This document shows, in pieces, positions 36,791 through 45,445 of a DNA stretch of 64,000 nucleotides. The position numbers were made by a program, and so were the translations under genes. The DNA is from Curvibacter sp. PAE-UM (GTDB lineage Bacteria; Pseudomonadota; Gammaproteobacteria; Burkholderiales; Burkholderiaceae_C), in assembly GCF_001432305.1 (NCBI RefSeq), contig NZ_KQ483358.1:124001-188000 (forward strand), read 5' to 3'. A model generated the notes under the pieces. The model saw nothing but the letters and a program-made list of their open reading frames with translations. It did not search any database and was not told where the DNA came from. How positions within the stretch are numbered: the first letter of the stretch is position 1; every line of letters begins with the position of its first letter.

Positions 36791-38289
36791 ACAACCACGC
36801 CCCCGCTTCTCCAGCGCATATCCTGGTCGTGGATGACGAACCCGACCTGCGCACGCTCTACGAACTGACCCTGCTGCGCGAGGGTTACCACGTCGACGTG
36901 GCGGAAACCGTGGCCGATGCCTGGAAACACCTGCAGGAGCGCCGCTACGAGGTCCTGATCACCGACATGCGCCTGCCCGACGGCCTGGGCATCGAGCTGA
37001 TCCAGCGCCTGCGCGCCCAGCAGCGCGGCGAGCGCTGCGTGGTCATCACGGCCTATGGCTCGGCAGAAAACGCCGTGGAATCGCTCAAGGCTGGCGCCTT
37101 CGACTACCTGACCAAGCCGGTCGACCTGAAACAGTTTCGTACCGTCATCGCTTCGGCCGTTCAGGACGCCCTCATCCCCCGGGCCACGCCCCTGCCCCTG
37201 CCCCCTCCCGCTGCGGCAGCCGCACCACGCACGGCAGCACCGACCCTCGCAGGTGACGCTGCGCTGCAGCGTCTGGTCGGCAGTTCGCCCGCCATACGCC
37301 AGGTACGCGAACGCATCGTCAAGGTGGCCCGCAGCATGGCGCCCGTGCTGATCTGCGGCGAGTCCGGCACCGGCAAGGAGCTGACGGCACTGGCCCTGCA
37401 CGCGAACAGCCACCGGGCCGGCGGCCCGATCGTGGCGGTGAACTGCAGCGCCATCCCGGAAAACCTGCTCGAAACCGAGTTCTTCGGTGTGCGCAAAGGC
37501 GCCTACACCGGCGCCAACCAGGACCGCGACGGCTATTTCCAGGCTGCACGCGGCGGCACCCTGTTCCTGGATGAAATCGGCGACCTGCCGCTGTCCATGC
37601 AATCCAAGCTGCTGCGCGCCATCCAGGAGCGCTGCGTGCGCCCGGTCGGCGGCACGCAGGAAGAGACCGTGGACGTGCGCGTCGTCAGTGCCACGCACAA
37701 GCATCTGGCGCGCGAGGTGCAGGAAGGGCGCTTCCGCCAGGACCTGTACTACCGGCTCAATGTGATCGAGATCGACATCCCCCCGCTGCGTGAGCGCCGC
37801 GAGGACCTGCCCGTCCTGTGCGACGCACTGCTCAAGCGCATCAGCCAGGAGTCCGGCCTGCCCCTGCCCCGCCTGCCGCCCGAGACGCTGGCCCAGCTGG
37901 CCAAGCACCCGCTGACCGGGAATGTGCGCGAGCTGGAAAACCTGCTGCACCGCGCCGTGGCACTGAGCGACGGTAGTGAATTGAGTTTCGACAGCATCGA
38001 CACGACACCGGCCATCCTGGATCCGACGGCGTGGGACCTGGCGCCCACCATTCCCGGGGTGCTGCCGCCCAGCCTGGCCCCGGCCCCGCTGGAGCACCCG
38101 GAGCTGCCCGCCGACCTGCAAGGCCACCTGGACCGCCAGGAGCGCGAGATCCTGATCAAGGCGCTGCAGGAAACCGGGTTCAACCGCACGGCGGCGGCGG
38201 CCAAGCTGGGCCTGAGCCTGCGCCAGATCCGCTACCGGATCGCGCGTCTGAACATCGACACGCCGCAGGGCAACGACCCCGGCGCATGA
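36787..38289 (+). CDS. pilR: Sigma-54-dependent response regulator PilR (NtrC family)
   Basis: 500 residues. Receiver domain 1-120 (ILVVDDEPDLRTLYEL, acceptor D in LITDMRLPDG), an alanine/proline linker, an AAA+ domain with Walker A GESGTGKE, the sigma-54 contact loop GAYTGAN (a GAFTGA variant with Tyr) and Walker B GGTLFLDEIGDLP, and a C-terminal Fis-type helix-turn-helix (GFNRTAAAAKLGLSLRQIRYRI). It activates sigma-54 promoters such as pilA after phosphorylation by PilS. The overlap with pilS is ATGA, and the overlap with ampD is ATGA at the other end. Confidence 0.9.
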   Translation: MNNHAPASPAHILVVDDEPDLRTLYELTLLREGYHVDVAETVADAWKHLQERRYEVLITDMRLPDGLGIELIQRLRAQQRGERCVVITAYGSAENAVESLKAGAFDYLTKPVDLKQFRTVIASAVQDALIPRATPLPLPPPAAAAAPRTAAPTLAGDAALQRLVGSSPAIRQVRERIVKVARSMAPVLICGESGTGKELTALALHANSHRAGGPIVAVNCSAIPENLLETEFFGVRKGAYTGANQDRDGYFQAARGGTLFLDEIGDLPLSMQSKLLRAIQERCVRPVGGTQEETVDVRVVSATHKHLAREVQEGRFRQDLYYRLNVIEIDIPPLRERREDLPVLCDALLKRISQESGLPLPRLPPETLAQLAKHPLTGNVRELENLLHRAVALSDGSELSFDSIDTTPAILDPTAWDLAPTIPGVLPPSLAPAPLEHPELPADLQGHLDRQEREILIKALQETGFNRTAAAAKLGLSLRQIRYRIARLNIDTPQGNDPGA

Positions 38290-38882
38290 GCAAACATCCC
38301 ACCCCAGAACGCAACCGCCTGTGGGACGGCGGCTGGTACCGCTTTGCGCGCCGGCTGGAATCACCCAACTTCGGACCACGTCCGGCAGATGCCGTTGTGG
38401 ACCTGCTGCTCATCCACTCCATCAGTCTGCCACCGGGCCAGTACGGCGGCGACGAGGTGCAACGCCTGTTCACCAACACGCTGGACTGGAACGCCCACCC
38501 CTATTTCAAGAGCATCGAGGGCATGCAGGTGTCTTCGCACTTCTACATCCGCCGCAACGGCGAACTCTGGCAGTTCGTCAGCTGCAACGAGCGCGCCTGG
38601 CATGCCGGCGTGTCCTGCTACCGCGGGCGCGACAACTGCAACGACGACTCGGTCGGCATCGAGCTCGAAGGCCTGGAAGGCGAGTCTTTCGAGGCCGGGC
38701 AATACGAAACCCTGGGCAGCCTGTGTGCCGCCCTGGGCCAGCGCTACCCGGTGCAGCACATCGCCGGGCACGAACACGTGGCCCCCGGGCGCAAGGCCGA
38801 CCCCGGCCCCGGGTTCCAGTGGGCCGTGTTGCAACAGTCCCTGGGCTGGCCGTCTCGGTATTTTCCCGAAGAGCCCGCCTGA
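38286..38882 (+). CDS. ampD: 1,6-anhydro-N-acetylmuramyl-L-alanine amidase AmpD
   Basis: 198 residues of the N-acetylmuramoyl-L-alanine amidase type 2 family. Zinc ligands are expected at H in LLIHSIS, H in AGHEHVAPGRKADPGP and the downstream D. SSHFYIRRNGELWQFV and NDDSVGIELEG are typical. AmpD cuts the stem peptide from anhydro-muropeptides in the cytoplasm, so it serves murein recycling and, where AmpR/AmpC exist, keeps beta-lactamase expression low. It is the last gene of the run that begins with the CcsA-like gene. Confidence 0.95.
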   Translation: MSKHPTPERNRLWDGGWYRFARRLESPNFGPRPADAVVDLLLIHSISLPPGQYGGDEVQRLFTNTLDWNAHPYFKSIEGMQVSSHFYIRRNGELWQFVSCNERAWHAGVSCYRGRDNCNDDSVGIELEGLEGESFEAGQYETLGSLCAALGQRYPVQHIAGHEHVAPGRKADPGPGFQWAVLQQSLGWPSRYFPEEPA

Positions 38883-39128
38883 GCCGGACCAAGCGGCGGC
38901 GGCGCGCCGACCGCGTGCACATCCCCCGGAAAAGCCGCCGCGCAGACTGCATGCGGTCTGGCACGGAAAATACGCTGCCGTGCCGCATGCTTGCTGGCCT
39001 TCGGCCAGAAGATAACGTGACTTCAAGCGCCGCGCCGCGCCAGCGCTGGACCTCCCGCTCACTGTTTCCGCAACCAGATGCGGTACTTTTTTTAGGCCGG
39101 ATACGCCGTGTGCTGTATGCCCAACGCT
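38883..39128. other. Non-coding gap upstream of the nrdA promoter
   Basis: Together with the promoter this is a 388-bp gap without a gene. No open frame here has a coding signal. Several hairpins can form, such as CAGAC/GTCTG near 38945 and CTGGCC-ttc-GGCCAG near 38995, none with a T-run. A better terminator for the ampD operon lies further on at 39068-39093. I see no RNA family in it. Confidence 0.5.
39068..39093 (+). terminator. Probable terminator of the CcsA-like/pilSR/ampD operon
   Basis: CCGCA (39068-39072) and TGCGG (39079-39083) form a short stem with a 6-nt loop, followed by TAC and seven T (39087-39093). The stem is short, so moderate efficiency is expected. Confidence 0.6.
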
Positions 39129-39176
39129 ACACTACCTGTAGTGGCTTGTATTCACCAGACACACCATATATAGTGC
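39129..39176 (+). promoter_or_regulatory. Tandem NrdR boxes over the nrdA promoter
   Basis: Box 1 ACACTACCTGTAGTGG (39129-39144) and box 2 ACACCATATATAGTGC (39161-39176) resemble the NrdR consensus ACACWAWATATWGTGT. Their starts are 32 bp apart, about three helical turns, the usual NrdR pair spacing. A promoter fits between them: TTGTAT (39146-39151), 17-bp spacer, TATAGT (39169-39174) inside box 2. The ATP-loaded NrdR repressor would cover the -10 and shut off nrdAB when dATP is high. Confidence 0.85.
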
Positions 39177-39270
39177 TTTCCGCTGGCAGTGCTTTTCTCC
39201 GACAGATCGCATCGCGAGCCAGAATACGGACCCAAGAACCAACAACAGATTTGCTGACGACGAGGAAATA

Positions 39271-42171
39271 ATGCAAACCGCTCTGAACCCCGCCACCCCC
39301 CCTCTTCACACCGGTGTCCTGACCATGCAAACCCAGGAAAACACGGCCGCCACCCCCCTGAACAACTACCAGATCATCCGCCGCAACGGCGCCGTGGTGC
39401 CCTTCGAGCCGAGCAAGATCGCTGTGGCCATGATGAAGGCCTTCCTGGCCGTGCACGGTACCCAGGGTGCCGCTTCGGCCAGCGTGCGCGAGGTGGTGGA
39501 CGCCCTGACGCAAAACGTCGTGCGCGCGCTGATGCGCTCGCGCCCGGGCGGCGGCACCTTCCATATCGAAGACGTGCAGGACCAGGTCGAACTGGGCCTG
39601 ATGCGCGGCGGCCACCACGAGATTGCCCGCGCCTACGTGCTCTACCGCGAGCGTCGCACCCAGGAGCGCGCCCAGCAATCCGCCCAGGTCGCGCCGAAAG
39701 CCCCCCAGCTGCATGTGATCGATGGCGGCCAGCGCGTCACGCTGGATCTGGGCAACCTGCAGCAATTGATCGAGAACGCCTGCGCCGGCCTGGGTTCCGA
39801 CGTCAAGCCCGACCCCATCGTGGCCGAGACCATGCGCAATCTGTACGACGGTGTGCCGATCGACGAGGTCTTCAAGGCCGCCATCCTGGCCGCCCGTACC
39901 CTGATCGAGAAAGACCCCGACTACACCTACGCCACTGCGCGCCTGCTGTTCCACACCATCGCCCGCGAGGTGCTGGGCCGCGATGTGCCGCAAGCCGAAA
40001 TGGGCCAGGCCTATGCCGACTACTTCCCTGACTTCATCAGGAAGGGCGTGGACAACGAGCTGCTCAATCCGGACATGTTGCAGTTCGACCTCAAGCGCCT
40101 GGGCGCTGCGCTCAAGGCCGATCGCGACCTGCAGTTCGACTACCTGGGCCTGCAGACCCTGTACGACCGTTATTTCCTGCACGTGCGCAAGAGCCGCATC
40201 GAACTGCCGCAGGCCTTTTTCATGCGCGTGGCCATGGGCCTGTCGCTGGGCGAGATCGACCGCGAGGCGCGCGCCATCGAGTTCTACGAGGTGCTGTCCT
40301 CCTTCGACTTCATGTCGTCCACGCCCACCCTGTTCAACGCCGGCACCCTGCGTTCGCAGCTCTCCAGCTGCTACCTGACCACCGTGCCGGACGATCTGGA
40401 CGGCATCTACGAGTCCATCAAGGAAAACGCCCTGCTGTCCAAGTTTGCCGGCGGCCTGGGCAACGACTGGACCCGCGTGCGCGCCCTGGGCTCCCACATC
40501 AAGGGCACCAACGGCGAATCGCAGGGTGTCGTACCCTTCCTCAAGGTGGTCAACGACACCGCCGTGGCGGTGAACCAGGGCGGCAAGCGCAAGGGCGCGG
40601 TCTGCACCTACCTGGAGACCTGGCACCTGGACATCGAGGAGTTCCTGGAACTGCGCAAGAACACCGGCGACGACCGCCGCCGCACGCACGACATGAACAC
40701 GGCCAACTGGATCCCCGACCTCTTCATGCGCCGTGTGATGGAAAAGGGCGAATGGACCCTGTTCTCGCCGTCCAACGTGCCGGACCTGCACGACCTGTTC
40801 GGCGCCGACTTCGAGAAGGCCTATGTGGCCTATGAAGCCAAGGCCAAGCGCGGCGAGATCAAGCCCAGCAAGACCGTGCCGGCCACCGACATGTGGCGCA
40901 AGATGCTCTCCATGCTGTTCGAGACCGGCCATCCCTGGATCACCTTCAAGGATGCCTGCAATGTGCGCTCGCCGCAGCAGCACGCCGGCGTGGTGCACTC
41001 CTCCAACCTGTGCACCGAGATCACGCTCAACACCAGCGACACCGAAACCGCGGTCTGCAACCTGGGCTCCGTCAATCTGCGCCAGCACCTGAAAAACGGT
41101 GCCATCGACCAGGACAAGCTGAAGAAGACCATCTCCACGGCCATGCGCATGCTGGACAACGTGATCGACATCAACTACTACGCCGTCAAGAAGGCACGCG
41201 ACTCCAACCTGCGGCATCGCCCGGTGGGACTGGGCATCATGGGCTTCCAGGACGCGCTCTACGAACTGCGCATCCCCTACGCCAGCCAGGCTGCCGTGGA
41301 ATTCGCCGACCAGTCCATGGAAGCCGTCTGCTACCACGCCTACTGGGCCTCGACTGAACTGGCGCGCGAGCGCGGCCAGTACTCCAGCTACAAGGGCTCG
41401 CTGTGGGACCAGGGCATCCTGCCGCTGGACACGCTGGACCTGCTGGCCAAGGCCCGCGGCGGCTACGTGGAAGTGGACCGCTCCGCCACCCTGGACTGGG
41501 ATGCGCTGCGCCGCAAGATCGCGGCCGACGGCATGCGCAACTCCAATTGCGTGGCCATCGCCCCGACCGCGACCATCTCCAACATCATCGGCGTGGATGC
41601 CTCGATCGAACCCTGCTTCGGCAACCTGTCGGTCAAGTCCAACCTGTCCGGCGAGTTCACCGTGATCAACAGCTACCTGGTGCGTGACCTCAAGCGCCTG
41701 GGCCTGTGGGACGACGTGATGGTCATGGACCTCAAGCATTTCGACGGCTCGCTGGCCCCCATCGACCGCGTGCCGCAGGAGATCAAGTCCCTGTATGCCA
41801 CGGCCTTCGAAGTCGAGACGCTCTGGCTGGTGGAAGCCGCGGCACGCCGCCAGAAGTGGATCGACCAGGCCCAGTCGCTCAACATCTACATGGCCGGCGC
41901 CTCGGGCAAGAAGCTGGACGACACCTACAAGCTGGCCTGGCTGCGCGGTCTCAAGACCACCTACTACCTGCGCACGATGTCGGCCACGCACGCCGAGAAG
42001 TCCACCGTCACGGCCGGTCGTCTCAACGCGGTCTCCTCTGGCGGCACAGCGAGCGGTGGCATGAGCGCCCTCGACGCAGCAGCAGCTGCAGCGCAGGCAC
42101 AGATGGCCACGGCCGCCACCGACATCAAGTTCTGCGCGATCGATGATCCGGGTTGCGAAGCCTGCCAGTGA
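39271..42171 (+). CDS. nrdA: Class Ia ribonucleoside-diphosphate reductase, alpha subunit
   Basis: 966 residues, longer than Escherichia coli NrdA (761), mainly because of its N-terminal region. An ATP-cone allosteric domain begins at about 33 (RRNGAVVPFEPSKIAVAMMKAF). The barrel has SSCYLTTVPDDL (redox cysteine), the NLCTEITL segment with the thiyl-radical cysteine and PTATISNIIGVDASIEP. The C-terminal tail ends CEACQ, the CxxC pair reduced by thioredoxin. It makes dNDPs with NrdB. A second N-terminal segment between the cone and the core (about 130-260) deserves attention as a possible partial second cone. Confidence 0.96.
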   Translation: MQTALNPATPPLHTGVLTMQTQENTAATPLNNYQIIRRNGAVVPFEPSKIAVAMMKAFLAVHGTQGAASASVREVVDALTQNVVRALMRSRPGGGTFHIEDVQDQVELGLMRGGHHEIARAYVLYRERRTQERAQQSAQVAPKAPQLHVIDGGQRVTLDLGNLQQLIENACAGLGSDVKPDPIVAETMRNLYDGVPIDEVFKAAILAARTLIEKDPDYTYATARLLFHTIAREVLGRDVPQAEMGQAYADYFPDFIRKGVDNELLNPDMLQFDLKRLGAALKADRDLQFDYLGLQTLYDRYFLHVRKSRIELPQAFFMRVAMGLSLGEIDREARAIEFYEVLSSFDFMSSTPTLFNAGTLRSQLSSCYLTTVPDDLDGIYESIKENALLSKFAGGLGNDWTRVRALGSHIKGTNGESQGVVPFLKVVNDTAVAVNQGGKRKGAVCTYLETWHLDIEEFLELRKNTGDDRRRTHDMNTANWIPDLFMRRVMEKGEWTLFSPSNVPDLHDLFGADFEKAYVAYEAKAKRGEIKPSKTVPATDMWRKMLSMLFETGHPWITFKDACNVRSPQQHAGVVHSSNLCTEITLNTSDTETAVCNLGSVNLRQHLKNGAIDQDKLKKTISTAMRMLDNVIDINYYAVKKARDSNLRHRPVGLGIMGFQDALYELRIPYASQAAVEFADQSMEAVCYHAYWASTELARERGQYSSYKGSLWDQGILPLDTLDLLAKARGGYVEVDRSATLDWDALRRKIAADGMRNSNCVAIAPTATISNIIGVDASIEPCFGNLSVKSNLSGEFTVINSYLVRDLKRLGLWDDVMVMDLKHFDGSLAPIDRVPQEIKSLYATAFEVETLWLVEAAARRQKWIDQAQSLNIYMAGASGKKLDDTYKLAWLRGLKTTYYLRTMSATHAEKSTVTAGRLNAVSSGGTASGGMSALDAAAAAAQAQMATAATDIKFCAIDDPGCEACQ

Positions 42172-42298
42172 TCGCAGCTGACATGTCGCAGAGCCTTCAT
42201 GCATGCGATGTTATTGAGCAACAGAATCGGGCGGCGATGTGAATGAATACTTTCCATTTCACGTCGTCGCTCCCATAATTCGCTGATTGGAACCTCCT

Positions 42299-43489
42299 AT
42301 GTTGTCCTGGGACGAAGAAGTCAAGCCCACATCGTCAATGTCTTATGCCGGCGCTGCTGCGAGCAGCCGCCCGACTGAGCTTCCCTTGCAAACTCCCCAG
42401 CTGCGCATGGCGCAGCACCATGCGACACCTGTCGCCGCCGCTCCTGCCGCCAGCGTGCCCCCCGCCGCGGCACACCGCATCAAGGCCGCCGACAAACGCA
42501 TCATCAACGGCCAGACCGACGTCAACCAGCTGGTGCCCTTCAAGTACAAGTGGGCCTGGGAAAAATACCTGGCCACCTGCGCCAACCACTGGATGCCGCA
42601 GGAAGTGAACATGAACCGCGACATCGCCCTGTGGAAGGACCCCAATGGTCTGACCGAGGACGAGCGCCGCATCGTCAAGCGCAACCTCGGCTTCTTCACC
42701 ACCGCCGACTCGCTGGCCGCCAACAACATCGTGCTGGGCACCTACCGCCACATCACGGCGCCCGAGTGCCGCCAGTTCCTGCTGCGCCAGGCTTTTGAAG
42801 AAGCCATCCACACCCACGCCTACCAGTACATCGTGGAATCGCTGGGCCTGGACGAATCCGAGATCTTCAGCGCCTACCTGGAAGTCCAGTCCATCCGCGA
42901 CAAGGACGAGTTCCTGCTCCCGTTCATCAACGCGATCATGGACCCCAACTTCCACACCGGCACCCTGGAAACCGACCAGACCCTGCTCAAGAGCCTGATC
43001 GTCTTCGCCTGCCTGATGGAAGGCCTGTTCTTCTACGTCGGCTTCACGCAGATCCTGGCCCTGGGCCGGCAGAACAAGATGACGGGCGCGGCCGAGCAGT
43101 ACCAGTACATCCTGCGCGACGAGTCCATGCACTGCAACTTCGGCATCGACCTGATCAACACGATCAAGCTGGAGAACCCGCAACTGTGGACGCCCGAGTT
43201 CAAGGCCGAGATCAAGGCCCTGTTCGAGAAGGCCGTCGAGCTTGAATACCGCTACGCCGAGGACACCATGCCGCGCGGCGTGCTGGGCATGAACGCCTCC
43301 ATGTTCAAGGGCTACCTGCGCTACATCGCCAACCGGCGCGCCACGCAGATCGGCCTGGAGCAGCTGTTCCCCAACGAAGAAAATCCCTTCCCCTGGATGA
43401 GCGAGATGATCGACCTGAAGAAGGAACGCAACTTCTTCGAGACCCGTGTCATCGAGTACCAGTCCGGCGGCGCGCTCTCCTGGGACTGA
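42299..43489 (+). CDS. nrdB: Class Ia ribonucleoside-diphosphate reductase, beta subunit
   Basis: 396 residues. The first 60 residues are an alanine/proline-rich extension. The di-iron ferritin-like core follows, with carboxylate and histidine ligands in [28 protein letters not shown] and [14 protein letters not shown]. The tyrosine in HTHAYQYI is the expected radical site. It generates the radical that NrdA uses. Start at ATG 42299; a TTG at 42287 is also in frame. The 127-bp gap after nrdA has no clear terminator, so the pair is probably co-transcribed from the NrdR-controlled promoter. Confidence 0.95.
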   Translation: MLSWDEEVKPTSSMSYAGAAASSRPTELPLQTPQLRMAQHHATPVAAAPAASVPPAAAHRIKAADKRIINGQTDVNQLVPFKYKWAWEKYLATCANHWMPQEVNMNRDIALWKDPNGLTEDERRIVKRNLGFFTTADSLAANNIVLGTYRHITAPECRQFLLRQAFEEAIHTHAYQYIVESLGLDESEIFSAYLEVQSIRDKDEFLLPFINAIMDPNFHTGTLETDQTLLKSLIVFACLMEGLFFYVGFTQILALGRQNKMTGAAEQYQYILRDESMHCNFGIDLINTIKLENPQLWTPEFKAEIKALFEKAVELEYRYAEDTMPRGVLGMNASMFKGYLRYIANRRATQIGLEQLFPNEENPFPWMSEMIDLKKERNFFETRVIEYQSGGALSWD

Positions 43490-43663
43490 AAAAATCAATC
43501 TATGGCTTCCAGAATCACACCGGCTGTTGATCGCTCCTCAGAGAGCGGCGCCAGCCTGTGTCACCCCGTTCATGGCGTTGGGGTCAACCCCAGCCTCATG
43601 AATCGCTCCATGCATCCAACACGCATGAAGTGCTCTTTGTAACTTGATCAAGGAGAATTAGTA

Positions 43664-44128
43664 ATGGCAACTGCAAAGAAAGCGGCTAAAAAAGCCCCCG
43701 CGAAGAAGAAGGTAGCAGCAAAGAAGGCCCCGGCCCGTAAAGCTGCAGCGAAGAAGGCTCCGGCAAAGAAGGCCGCTGCCAAGAAGGCTCCGGCCAAGAA
43801 GGCCGCGGCTAAGAAGCCGGCTGCGAAGAAATCCGCAGCTAAGAAGCCCGCCGCCAAGAAGGCCGCGGCTAAGAAGCCGGCTGCGAAAAAGGCTGCTGCC
43901 AAGAAGCCCGCCGCCAAGAAGGCCGCCAAGAAAGTAGCGAAAAAGGCTGCCAAGAAACCGGCTGCCAAAAAGCCCGCTGCGAAAAAGGCCGCCAAAAAGC
44001 CGGCGAAGAAAGCTGCGAAAAAGCCTGCTGCCAAACCTGCGGCAGCACCGGCCCCCGCGGCTCCTGCGGCTCAGACGACTCTGAACCCGCAGGCCGCATG
44101 GCCCTTCCCCACGGCCAGCCGTCCCTAA
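43664..44128 (+). CDS. Histone H1-like lysine/alanine-rich DNA-binding protein
   Basis: 154 residues, of which about 1-125 are built from short repeats of the type AAKKAPAKKAAAKKPAAKK. The composition is almost only Lys, Ala and Pro, like the C-terminal tail of histone H1 and the AlgP/HctB-like bacterial proteins. It probably binds DNA without sequence specificity and helps compact the nucleoid. A short non-repetitive end (QTTLNPQAAWPFPTASRP) is conserved-looking. AAGGAG lies 8 nt before the start, and a strong terminator follows. The DNA repeats make length variation between strains likely. The antisense frame (43648-44034) is an artefact. Confidence 0.88.
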   Translation: MATAKKAAKKAPAKKKVAAKKAPARKAAAKKAPAKKAAAKKAPAKKAAAKKPAAKKSAAKKPAAKKAAAKKPAAKKAAAKKPAAKKAAKKVAKKAAKKPAAKKPAAKKAAKKPAKKAAKKPAAKPAAAPAPAAPAAQTTLNPQAAWPFPTASRP

Positions 44129-44143
44129 GACAGCCTAGGCCTC

Positions 44144-44176
44144 AAGCCCGTTGCCTGCAAAGGCAACGGGCTTTTT
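44144..44176 (+). terminator. Terminator after the histone-like gene
   Basis: AAGCCCGTTGCC (44144-44155) pairs exactly with GGCAACGGGCTT (44162-44173) around a 6-nt loop and continues into TTT. It lies 15 bp after the stop codon. Confidence 0.93.
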
Positions 44177-44190
44177 CTTTGGCAAGCTGA

Positions 44191-44520
44191 ATGAAGCCCA
44201 ACCTGCCCCCGCAGTCTTTCCTCCACCTGCAGAAGGACGGCTCCGTCCACGTGGATGTGCACGTCATGCCCAATGCGGCCCGCACGCAGATCCAGGGCCT
44301 GCACGACGGCGCATTGCGTGTGCGCCTGCACGCCCCGCCGGTGGACGGCAAGGCCAATCTGGCACTGCAGGCCTGGCTGGCCGAGGTGCTGGGTGTCCCG
44401 AAATCAGCGGTGGGGTTGGTGCGCGGAACCACGGCGCGGCGCAAGCAGCTGCGCGTGGCCGCCGCTTATGCCGGACAGGCCCGCTGGCAAGGGCTGATAC
44501 TCGCCGCCCCGGAGGGCTGA
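44191..44520 (+). CDS. DUF167 (YggU family) protein
   Basis: 109 residues. The fold signature is VDVHVMPNAARTQIQGLHDGALRVRLHAPPVDGKANLALQ read in two parts: the VxPxAxxT strand and the PxDGKAN loop, then LAEVLGVPKSAVGLVRG. YggU-like proteins are small, cytoplasmic and without a settled function; they often sit near proline or envelope genes. It begins 15 bp after the terminator of the histone-like gene, so it needs its own promoter or read-through, and it converges on the PfkB kinase gene with a 4-bp gap. Confidence 0.85.
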   Translation: MKPNLPPQSFLHLQKDGSVHVDVHVMPNAARTQIQGLHDGALRVRLHAPPVDGKANLALQAWLAEVLGVPKSAVGLVRGTTARRKQLRVAAAYAGQARWQGLILAAPEG

Positions 44521-44524
44521 GCCC

Positions 44525-45427
44525 TCAAGCGCCGATGACCTGCTGCGTCACCTTGTAGTTCTGCGGGCCGCGATGGGCGATCTTGTGCGAACCCATGCGG
44601 TTGCCGAGTTCGGCCGCCTTGGCCAGCGTCCAGCCGCGCTCCAGGCCGTAGAGCAGGCCGCCGCGGTAGGCGTCGCCACAACCGGTCGGGTCCACCACGG
44701 CCGCCGCCTGCACCGGCGGCACCAGGGTCTTGTGGCCGTCGACCCAGACCTCGCTGCCTTCATGCCCCAGCGTGATGACCAGGCCGCGCACCTTGCGTGA
44801 AATGTCGGCCGGGCTCCAGCCCGTGCGCTCGCACAGCATCTTGCCCTCGTAATCGTTCACCGTCACCCAGCTGGCCAGTTCGACAAAGTGCGCCAGGTCC
44901 TTGCCGTCGAACATGGGCAGGCCCTGGCCCGGATCGAAGACAAAGGGGATATCAGCCGCCTTGAACTGCTCGGCGTGCTGCAGCATGGCGTCTCGCCCGT
45001 CGGGCGAGATGATGCCCAGCTTCACATCGGGGTGGCGCTCGATGCGCGTGACATGCGCCTGCATCATGGCGCCGGGGTGGAAGGCGGTGATCTGGTTGTT
45101 GTCGCGGTCCGTCATGATCAGCGCCTGCGCCGTGTAGGTCTCGGTGATTTCGCGCACGAAGCGCGTGTCGATGCCCAGCCCGCGCATGCGCAGCAGGTAG
45201 TCGGCGCCGTCATTCCCGACGGTAGCCATGGGCAGCGGCGTGCCCCCCAGGGCCTTGAGCGCATAGGCGATATTGCCGGCGCAACCGCCAAAATCCCGCC
45301 GCAAGGTGGGCACCAGGAAGGACACATTGAGGATGTGCAACTGGTCGGGCAGGATCTGCTCGGCGAAGCGGCCCTCGAAGTTCATGATGGTGTCGAAGGC
45401 CAGGGAGCCGCAGATGAGAGTTGCCAT
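44525..45427 (-). CDS. PfkB-family carbohydrate/nucleoside kinase
   Basis: 300 residues of the ribokinase fold. The N-terminal family motif is FGGCAGNIAYALKALGG near residue 47, and the C-terminal motif DPTGCGDAYRGGLLYGLE near 245 holds the catalytic aspartate and anion hole. It phosphorylates a sugar or nucleoside; bacterial adenosine kinases have this build, but ribokinase or another specificity cannot be excluded. It lies 18 bp downstream of the DUF3426 gene in a long minus-strand set that includes prmA and accBC. Confidence 0.83.
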   Translation of the reverse strand: MATLICGSLAFDTIMNFEGRFAEQILPDQLHILNVSFLVPTLRRDFGGCAGNIAYALKALGGTPLPMATVGNDGADYLLRMRGLGIDTRFVREITETYTAQALIMTDRDNNQITAFHPGAMMQAHVTRIERHPDVKLGIISPDGRDAMLQHAEQFKAADIPFVFDPGQGLPMFDGKDLAHFVELASWVTVNDYEGKMLCERTGWSPADISRKVRGLVITLGHEGSEVWVDGHKTLVPPVQAAAVVDPTGCGDAYRGGLLYGLERGWTLAKAAELGNRMGSHKIAHRGPQNYKVTQQVIGA

Positions 45428-45445
45428 AAAAATGTGTCGTGGGGT

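Noticed and set aside
39127..42204. 1025-codon open frame antisense to nrdA
   Set aside because: Shadow of a GC-rich gene: low-complexity His/Gly/Val/Leu composition, no family signature, while nrdA on the other strand has all its motifs.
43648..44034. Very hydrophobic Phe/Ala/Leu repeat frame antisense to the histone-like gene
   Set aside because: It is the reverse reading of Lys-Ala codon repeats; the plus frame has a ribosome site and a terminator.
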